This document shows positions 58,116 through 64,000 of a stretch of 64,000 nucleotides of DNA, one piece after another. Each line of letters opens with the position of its first letter. The first letter of the stretch is position 1. Location of the stretch: positions 3,784,501 to 3,848,500 of the forward strand of contig NZ_CP042304.1 in assembly GCF_007859655.1 (NCBI RefSeq). Reading direction: 5' to 3'. A program made the position numbers and the translations under genes. The notes below the pieces were generated by a model that saw nothing but the letters and a program-made list of their open reading frames with translations, made no database searches and had not been told where the DNA came from. Source of the DNA: Devosia ginsengisoli (GTDB taxonomy: Bacteria; Pseudomonadota; Alphaproteobacteria; Rhizobiales; Devosiaceae).

Positions 58116-59591
58116 ATGGCTCGTGACAAGCAGGATATGGTCCACGCCGCCATCGACGTGGGAACGACCAGTATCAAGGCGGTGCTGTTCGACCGGGCCG
58201 GTCGTGAGCGCGTAGTGGCGCGCGCCTCGGTGGGTGTGGATCGGCCGCAGCCGGGCTGGGCGGAGCAGGACATGCGCGCGGTCTGGCAGGCAGTTATAGG
58301 ATTACTGTCGGAACTGGCGCAGGCGGCCGGGCCGTCTCTTGCCGGGCTGGCCATTACCGCGCAGGGCGACGGTTGCTGGTTGTCCGATGCCGAGGGTGAG
58401 CCGGTACGACCGGCCATTCTGTGGAATGACGGCCGGGCCGGGCCGCGCATCGCCGGCTGGCTCGCCGACGGCACGCTGCGCCGCATGCTCGATATCGGCC
58501 ATTTTACCGGTTTTGCCGGCACACCGGCTGCCATCCTGCCTTGGCTCGCCGAGAAGGAACCGACGGTGCTCGCCCGCGCCAAGACCGCCTTTACCTGCGG
58601 CAGCTGGATCTATCGGCGACTGACCGGACAGACGCTGATCGATCCCAGCGATGCCGCCGTGCCGTTCATGCCGGCGGCCGGCCAGGCTTATGACGATACC
58701 CTGCTGGGCTTGAGCGGCGTGCAGCATATGGCGGCATTGCTGCCGTATATCGCGCCGACCGGTCGGCCGGTACATGGCGTGTTGCCCCATGTCGCCGCGG
58801 CGACCGGCCTGCCGGCCGATCTGCCGGTCGTGCTCGCGCCCTATGATGTGCCCGCCGCCGCGTTGGGGGCCGGCTGCGTTGAACCCGGCGACATGCTCAT
58901 GGTGCTGGGCACCACCTTCCTGACCGGCAGCGTGGTCGCCGGCGGAACACCTCCGCCTTTTGGCGGCACCGACGTGCCGCTGGGTCGGACCGGATCGGCT
59001 TTGCGGTTTTTTCCGGCGCTGGTGGGTATGGAGACGCTGGCTTGGGCGGCACGGATATTGGGATTTGCCAATGTGGAAGCGGCGGTCGCCGCTGCATTGG
59101 AGGCCGAAGCGCGCGGCGCTGTATTCCTGCCCTATCTGTCGCCTGCCGGGGAGCGATCCCCCTTTGTCGATCCGCTGATAAAGGGCGGTTTTGCCCAACT
59201 GTCGCTGGACCACGCACCGGAAAATCTGATGCGCGCGGTGTTGGAGGGGCTCACCATGACCCTGCTCGATTGCGCGCTTGCATCGGGTGGCGGGCAGCGG
59301 ATCGCCGTTTGCGGTGGTGGCGCCAATAGCGATGGCTGGTGTCAGATGCTGGCCGATGCCACGGGCATAGACGTGCATCGCCCCGCCAGTTCGGAATTGT
59401 CGGCGCGTGGTGCCGCGCTCTCTGCGCGGGCTGCGCTCGATGGAGAGGACGAGCGGACCGTGGCGCTGCGGTGGCGGGGTACGGCGCGGGTCTGGCAGCC
59501 GAACCCCATGCGGAAAGCGCATTACGAAGCTCTCTACGCCGAATTCGTGGCGGCACGCACAGCCATGCCGCGGAAGGCCGCTCAGCCATGA
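58116..59591 (+). CDS. FGGY-family carbohydrate kinase (EryA/LyxK-like)
   Basis: A 491-aa kinase; ATG 58116 is chosen as ACGGAG lies 8 bases before it. N-terminal phosphate motif AIDVGTTSIKAVLFD, ITAQGDGCWLSD, and C-terminal GGGANSDGWCQMLADATG. The N-terminal half recalls erythritol kinase EryA and L-xylulose kinase. It would phosphorylate a polyol or ketose released from the imported compound. Confidence 0.86.
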   Translation: MARDKQDMVHAAIDVGTTSIKAVLFDRAGRERVVARASVGVDRPQPGWAEQDMRAVWQAVIGLLSELAQAAGPSLAGLAITAQGDGCWLSDAEGEPVRPAILWNDGRAGPRIAGWLADGTLRRMLDIGHFTGFAGTPAAILPWLAEKEPTVLARAKTAFTCGSWIYRRLTGQTLIDPSDAAVPFMPAAGQAYDDTLLGLSGVQHMAALLPYIAPTGRPVHGVLPHVAAATGLPADLPVVLAPYDVPAAALGAGCVEPGDMLMVLGTTFLTGSVVAGGTPPPFGGTDVPLGRTGSALRFFPALVGMETLAWAARILGFANVEAAVAAALEAEARGAVFLPYLSPAGERSPFVDPLIKGGFAQLSLDHAPENLMRAVLEGLTMTLLDCALASGGGQRIAVCGGGANSDGWCQMLADATGIDVHRPASSELSARGAALSARAALDGEDERTVALRWRGTARVWQPNPMRKAHYEALYAEFVAARTAMPRKAAQP

Positions 59592-61060
59592 GCGCGGAAA
59601 TGGCCTGGCTCGGTATCGATATTGGAACGCAGAGCGTCCGCGCGCTGGTCGCGGCGGGCGACGGAACCATCCTGGCAAGCGGGCAGGCGCCGCTGGCGAG
59701 CCATCGGGAAGCTGGCCGCCATGAACAGGACCCCCGCCAGTGGTGGGAAGCGGTGGGCGCGGCTTGTCGGCAGGCGATGGCCGATATCGACCGGAATCGC
59801 GTTGCGGGACTTGCGGTTTGCGGCACATCCGGAACGGTGCTGCTGGCGGACCAGCAGCTTCGGCCGCTCTCGGCCGGCATCATGTATGACGATCGCCGGG
59901 CCACCGGCCAGGTCGAGACCGTCAATGACATCGGCGCGGCGCTGTGGCGTCGAATGGGCTACGGCCGCATGCAACCGGTCTGGGCCCTGCCCAAAATCCT
60001 GTGGTTGACGGCCGACGCGGCGCCCGACGCGCTGGTGTTTCATCAGGCCGACTTCATCACCAGCCTGATGGCCGGGCAGAGGACCGCCGCCGATACCAGC
60101 AACGCGCTCAAATCGGGCTGCGACCTGGTGACCGAGGACTGGGATGGGGCGCTGATCGCAGCCTTGGGGCTCGATCCGATCGTCTTACCGCGACTGGTGC
60201 GTCCAGGCACCGAAATTGGGCGGGTCTGCATGGAAAGCGCGGCCCATTGCGGGTTGCGTCCCGGCACGCCCATCCTGGCCGGCATGACCGATGGCTGCGC
60301 GGCGCAACTCGGCAGCGGTGCCGTGACCGTGGGGAGCTGGAACAGCGTTCTGGGCACCACCCTTATTCTCAAGGGAACCTCGCCCGCGTTGATCCCGGAC
60401 GATAGCGGCGCCGTCTATTCGCATCGCTCGCCACTGGGCGAATGGCTGCCGGGTGGCGCGTCAAGCTCGGGTGCCGGGGCGATCGCGCGCCTCTTGCCAG
60501 GCCTGGACCCGGATGCCCTTGAAGCTGCGGCGGCGGCACGACCTCTGCCGCTGCCGGCCTATCCCCTGGCCAGCGAAAGGGGGGAGCGCTTTCCTTTCAC
60601 GGCGGCCGAGGCCGAAGCCTTTTTTCTCGAGCCGGCAATGCAGGATGACGCCGTCGACGGCTATCATGCGCTGGCAGTGGGCATCGCGGCCATGGAGCGC
60701 CTGTGCTTTGACCATGTCGAGCAGCTCGGCTTTCCCACGCATGGGCAGATCGCCGTGAGTGGTGGCGCAGTTCGCAGCCGGTTTTTGACGCAGCTCAGGG
60801 CCGATATGCTGGGGCGTGAACTGATCGTGCCCGGTGTGGCCGAACCGGCGCTCGGCATGGCGGTGCTTGCCGCTGCCAGCCAGGTGGGGCTGCATCAGGC
60901 GGGGGCGAGCATGGTCCGGCGGGGCAAGGTGGTGGAGCCCTCTCCCGCACGGCAGCAGCAATGCTTCGACCGATACGGCGCCCTGGTGATCGCGTTGCAG
61001 CAGCGCGGCTGGCTGCCGGCCCGACTAGCCGCTCATGCGAAAGGCAAGATCAACAGATGA
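59588..61060 (+). CDS. FGGY-family carbohydrate kinase
   Basis: A 490-aa kinase whose ATG overlaps the previous kinase stop (ATGA). GIDIGTQSVRALV and GMTDGCAAQLGSGAVTVGSWNSVLGTT are typical FGGY elements, with SGGAVRSRFLTQLRADMLG near the end. It shares the fold but not close identity with the first kinase. Two kinases in a row imply two different acceptors, or one that acts on an alternative substrate. Confidence 0.86.
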   Translation: MSAEMAWLGIDIGTQSVRALVAAGDGTILASGQAPLASHREAGRHEQDPRQWWEAVGAACRQAMADIDRNRVAGLAVCGTSGTVLLADQQLRPLSAGIMYDDRRATGQVETVNDIGAALWRRMGYGRMQPVWALPKILWLTADAAPDALVFHQADFITSLMAGQRTAADTSNALKSGCDLVTEDWDGALIAALGLDPIVLPRLVRPGTEIGRVCMESAAHCGLRPGTPILAGMTDGCAAQLGSGAVTVGSWNSVLGTTLILKGTSPALIPDDSGAVYSHRSPLGEWLPGGASSSGAGAIARLLPGLDPDALEAAAAARPLPLPAYPLASERGERFPFTAAEAEAFFLEPAMQDDAVDGYHALAVGIAAMERLCFDHVEQLGFPTHGQIAVSGGAVRSRFLTQLRADMLGRELIVPGVAEPALGMAVLAAASQVGLHQAGASMVRRGKVVEPSPARQQQCFDRYGALVIALQQRGWLPARLAAHAKGKINR

Positions 61061-61683
61061 CCCGGCTCATTCTGACCCGACATGCGGAAACGCTCTGGCA
61101 TGCAGAAAACCGCTATGCGGGGCGCTCCGAAATCGGCCTGACCGAACAGGGGCTGCGGCAGGCGGAGGCGCTGGGTCGCTGGGCTGCCAAAGCCGATCTT
61201 GATGCCATATGGGCGTCGCCCATGCAGCGCGTGCGCGCCACCGCGGCGCCGGCGGCACAGGCGAGCGGGTTTCCCCCGACCTTCGACGGGCGCCTGCGCG
61301 AAGTGGATTTCGGCTGGCTCGAAGGCAAGACGCGCAAGGAGGCGCAAGCGGAGCGTCCCGCCGAGCTTGCAGCCTATCTGGAAAACCCGGTCGACAATGT
61401 CTTCGAGGGCGCCGAAGCGCCGCGAGAGGCCGTTGCGCGGGGGTGGGCGGCGCTCGACACGATCGCTGCATCCCACGAGGGACAAAGAGTGCTGATCGTT
61501 GCACATTCGACCCTGATCCGCCTGCTGCTTTGCGATCTGCTCGATATTCCCCTGCAGCGATATCGGCAGGTCTTCCCGGCACTTGGCAATTGCACTTTGA
61601 CCGAGATCGACATTTCCAACAGGGGCATCGGCCTCATCACTTTGAACATTCCCACATATCTGGATGGGCTTTCTCATGACTAG
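61057..61683 (+). CDS. Histidine phosphatase family protein
   Basis: A 208-aa phosphatase starting at ATG 61057, overlapping the kinase stop. RHG motif LTRHAETLWH has Ala in place of the usual Gly (RHA for RHG), and the later His is in IVAHSTLIRL. A kinase followed by a phosphatase in one message may tune a sugar-phosphate pool. It is the second family member in the window. Confidence 0.87.
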   Translation: MTRLILTRHAETLWHAENRYAGRSEIGLTEQGLRQAEALGRWAAKADLDAIWASPMQRVRATAAPAAQASGFPPTFDGRLREVDFGWLEGKTRKEAQAERPAELAAYLENPVDNVFEGAEAPREAVARGWAALDTIAASHEGQRVLIVAHSTLIRLLLCDLLDIPLQRYRQVFPALGNCTLTEIDISNRGIGLITLNIPTYLDGLSHD

Positions 61684-62689
61684 GATTTTGCTGGCTGGCG
61701 ATCATTTCGTGCTCAACGAGCACCTCAAGGCGGCCATTCTCGAAAGGATCGGCGCTGCGCCGGTTTCCTTCACGGAGCTCACCTTGCCCTGGCCCGTCGT
61801 CCCCTTCGGTCCGGTAGCCGAGGTAGATGAGGCATCCGATATCGAGCAGGAAATGATGGACCTGATCGGAGGGGCGGAGATCTGCGTGACCCAGATGGCG
61901 CCGATCACGCGGCGCGTACTCGATCGGGCGGTGGATTTGCGGCTGGTCTGCGTGACGCGCGGCGGCCCGATCAATGTCAATCTGGAAGCGGCCCAGGCCA
62001 GGGGGATTTCGGTGATGTCGGCGCCGGGGCGCAATGCGATCGCCACAGCAGAGCACACGATAGCCCTGGCCCTGTCCGCGCTGCGGCGCATTCCCCAGAT
62101 ACACAACAGCGTGGTCGCCGGGGAATGGCGCAGCGATCTCTATTCCTATTCCGAAGTCGCCTTCGAACTGCATGGCGCGCCGGTGGGCATTGTCGGCTAC
62201 GGCGCGGTGGGGCGACATGTCGCCTGGATATTCAATGGTTTCGGTGCGCATGTCCGGGTGTTCGATCCCTTCGCGCCCAGTGTGGACGGCTTCGCCGAGC
62301 GGGTGGAAACGCTGGATGCCTTGCTGGCTGGATCCAGGATCGTCAGCCTGCATGCACGACTGACGCCGGAAACGCGCAACATGATCGGGGCGGCCCAACT
62401 GGCAGTGATTCCGGATGGCGGCATCCTGGTTAACGCCGCAAGGGGCGGGCTGGTCGACATGAATGCAGTGGCGTCCGCGCTGGTAACCGGAAAGCTGATG
62501 GGGGCGGCATTCGACGTATTCGATACTGAGCCGCTGCCGCCGGAAGCGAAAATTCGCCAGGCGCCCAACGTCACGCTGTCCCCCCATCTGGCGGGGGCCA
62601 CCCAGGAAACGGCGCGCCGCGCCGCCAGCATCGCGGCCGACCAGGTGAGCGCCTATCTCAAGGGCAGGACCATCGCTGCTGCAGTGTGA
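61676..62689 (+). CDS. D-isomer specific 2-hydroxyacid dehydrogenase
   Basis: A 337-aa dehydrogenase starting at ATG 61676, overlapping the phosphatase by 8 bp. NAD motif GIVGYGAVGRHVA, Arg in VNAARGGLVDM, Glu in DTEPLPPEA and His in LSPHLAGATQ are present, giving the full catalytic triad. It would reduce a 2-keto acid or oxidise a 2-hydroxy acid. Its role in the pathway is open; a phosphoglycerate-like or erythronate-like intermediate is possible. Confidence 0.88.
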   Translation: MTRILLAGDHFVLNEHLKAAILERIGAAPVSFTELTLPWPVVPFGPVAEVDEASDIEQEMMDLIGGAEICVTQMAPITRRVLDRAVDLRLVCVTRGGPINVNLEAAQARGISVMSAPGRNAIATAEHTIALALSALRRIPQIHNSVVAGEWRSDLYSYSEVAFELHGAPVGIVGYGAVGRHVAWIFNGFGAHVRVFDPFAPSVDGFAERVETLDALLAGSRIVSLHARLTPETRNMIGAAQLAVIPDGGILVNAARGGLVDMNAVASALVTGKLMGAAFDVFDTEPLPPEAKIRQAPNVTLSPHLAGATQETARRAASIAADQVSAYLKGRTIAAAV

Positions 62690-62786
62690 GGCGGCGGAGA
62701 TGGTGTGGTTTGTTCGAGCGTTCAGGCTCATCCGGGAGGCAGGTCACTGTTGCCGATTTACTGCGGCAAAAATCTGATTAACACAC

Positions 62787-62815
62787 TTGAGTTAAGTTAA
62801 TGGGACTCGCATAGT
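62787..62815 (+). promoter_or_regulatory. Possible promoter of the PIG-L gene
   Basis: TTGAGT (62787-62792) and CATAGT (62810-62815) are spaced 17 bp in an AT-rich patch of an otherwise GC-rich gap, about 71 bp before ATG 62886. Match to sigma-70 consensus is weak. Confidence 0.3.
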
Positions 62816-62885
62816 CCTTCATGCGACTGTCGCAAATGACCGTGGAGGGTCAGGCAGCTGACGGTCTCAGGAGAGGAAAAGACCA

Positions 62886-64000
62886 ATGACTCGTTTGACT
62901 CGGCGAACCTTTATCGCCTCCGTTCCGCCCTTGCTGGCGGCCACGCAGATTCCTGCCTGGGCGGCTCCGGCGGCCGACCGGGACCTGATCGCGGCCCAGA
63001 AGGGCGAGCCCGCCATCGTCAAGCTGTACCGTCAGTTGGAACGCCTGACATCGACAGTGACCCTGATGACCACGGGCGCACACCCGGACGATGAGCCCAG
63101 CGGCATGCTGGCGGCTCTGCGGCACGTCTATGGCATTCGCCCGGTTCTCTATTGCATCACCCGTGGCGAAGGCGGACAGAACGCTATCGGCCCCGAACGC
63201 GGCTCGGTTCTCGGTGTGCTGCGCACCCGCGAAATGACCGAAGCGTCGCGCGCGCTCGACGCCTCGCTGGCCTTTGGCGGCCAGGGCCACCACGACCCTG
63301 TGCATGATTTCGGCTTCTCCAAGGATCCGAACCAGACCATCGACCGCTGGGGCCGGGATCGCGTCATCGAGCGCATGACCTGGGCGTTCCGCTACTATCG
63401 TCCTGACGTGATCATGAACTGCTTCCTCGATGTGGGCGGCCAGCACGGTCATCACCGCGCCGCCAATGTCGCCACTTTCGTGACGGCCGAGATTTCCGGC
63501 AATCCCGAAGAATTTCCCAACCAGATCGCGGCGGGCCTGAAGCCCTGGAGCGTGCCCAAGATCTACCAGCCGGCATGGGGTGGCGGTGGTGGCGTCTATG
63601 ACGACGAAACCCCGCCCCCGCCGCAGACGCTGATGATCCGTGCGCCCGAGCGCGATCCGATTTCCGGCGCCACCTTCCCGCAGATGGGCGAATGGTCGCG
63701 CGTGTGCCACCAGACGCAGGGCATGGGCTCCTGGCGTCCCGATCCGCAGACCGAATGGCCGCTGAACCTGAGCTGGGCCGCCAATGGCGACGCCGGCCGG
63801 CAGGAAGAGGACATCCGCGACGGCCTGATTGCCACGGTGGGTCACATTGCCGAACTCGATGGCATGCCGGCTGCTGCCGCCGATGCCCTGCGCAATGCCC
63901 AGGGCCTGATCGACGAGGCCATTGCCGATTATGGCGATCCTGCCGTGGTCTCAGGCAAGCTGGTCGAAATCGGCAAGGCCATCGCCGAAGCTCGCGCCAG
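62886..64000 (+). CDS. PIG-L/LmbE-family deacetylase, Tat-exported, 3' end outside window
   Basis: A frame of at least 371 residues open at the right edge. ATG 62886 follows GAGAGGAAAA. The N-terminus has a twin-arginine signal (TRLTRRTFIAS then a hydrophobic stretch ending AWAAP). The metal motif AHPDDE is at residues 65-70 and a second His motif GGQHGHHRAAN follows. The family removes N-acetyl groups from sugars or related groups. Export by Tat suggests a folded metalloenzyme acting on an extracellular glycan or glycoconjugate. Confidence 0.88.
   Translation, partial: MTRLTRRTFIASVPPLLAATQIPAWAAPAADRDLIAAQKGEPAIVKLYRQLERLTSTVTLMTTGAHPDDEPSGMLAALRHVYGIRPVLYCITRGEGGQNAIGPERGSVLGVLRTREMTEASRALDASLAFGGQGHHDPVHDFGFSKDPNQTIDRWGRDRVIERMTWAFRYYRPDVIMNCFLDVGGQHGHHRAANVATFVTAEISGNPEEFPNQIAAGLKPWSVPKIYQPAWGGGGGVYDDETPPPPQTLMIRAPERDPISGATFPQMGEWSRVCHQTQGMGSWRPDPQTEWPLNLSWAANGDAGRQEEDIRDGLIATVGHIAELDGMPAAAADALRNAQGLIDEAIADYGDPAVVSGKLVEIGKAIAEARA

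Overview
The window looks like chromosomal DNA of a high-GC alphaproteobacterium, probably in the order Hyphomicrobiales and possibly Devosia-like. That placement is inferred from codon use and from the density of ABC sugar and organophosphate importers; no rRNA or other phylogenetic marker is present. No CRISPR array, rRNA gene, intact tRNA or insertion sequence was seen.

Layout. (1) 1-6769: a sulfide/persulfide detoxification operon: YeeE/YedE transporter pair, persulfide-dioxygenase-like metallohydrolase, DUF442-type sulfurtransferase, SulP transporter, thioredoxin, 1-Cys peroxiredoxin, a type II-like sulfide:quinone oxidoreductase with a Tat signal, and a small membrane protein. (2) 6770-9173: a 5'-truncated LolD-like ABC ATPase remnant, a tyrosine integrase with 11-bp tandem repeats just upstream, and a 3'-half tRNA-Arg(CCG) fragment. 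The orientation of the fragment implies that the sulfide operon lies inside an integrated element whose right end is near 9173. (3) 9485-17368: kdp potassium-uptake operon with a 27-aa leader gene, kdpF, A, B, C, D and E. (4) 17396-27694 (minus): a ten-gene operon led by its GntR repressor. It encodes an LplABC-type sugar importer with its own ATPase, an ADP-ribosylglycohydrolase-family protein, and two overlapping genes that together match the two-domain plan of the tomato Tm-1 protein (UPF0261 plus TIM barrel), with a Gfo/Idh/MocA oxidoreductase and a sugar isomerase. A cupin gene diverges from it. (5) 28424-29687: three unrecognised genes. (6) 29841-41380: a probable sialic-acid locus. A Dpp-class ABC importer, a NAL/DapA aldolase and a fused NanE-NanK enzyme run rightward; two Gfo/Idh/MocA oxidoreductases and a 2-keto-4-pentenoate-hydratase-like enzyme run leftward, with a GntR regulator between. 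(7) 41542-48718: an RpiR-controlled AfuABC/FbpABC-like importer, a histidine phosphatase and a Na/Pi-cotransporter-PhoU protein. (8) 48758-62689: a Ugp-type glycerol-phosphate/glycerophosphodiester importer, two phosphodiesterases, an inositol-monophosphatase-family enzyme, a second Na/Pi-PhoU protein, two FGGY kinases, a second histidine phosphatase and a 2-hydroxyacid dehydrogenase, with a SorC regulator whose probable tandem operators recur at two promoters. (9) 62886 to the end: a Tat-exported PIG-L deacetylase, cut by the window edge.

How it fits together. Regions 7 and 8 share one design: import of a phosphorylated compound, intracellular phosphate release, and a Na/Pi-PhoU membrane protein that could export surplus phosphate. 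I read this as use of organophosphates as carbon sources. The most unusual set is region 4, where a split Tm-1-like pair and an ADP-ribosylglycohydrolase are built into a sugar-import operon; its substrate cannot be told from sequence.
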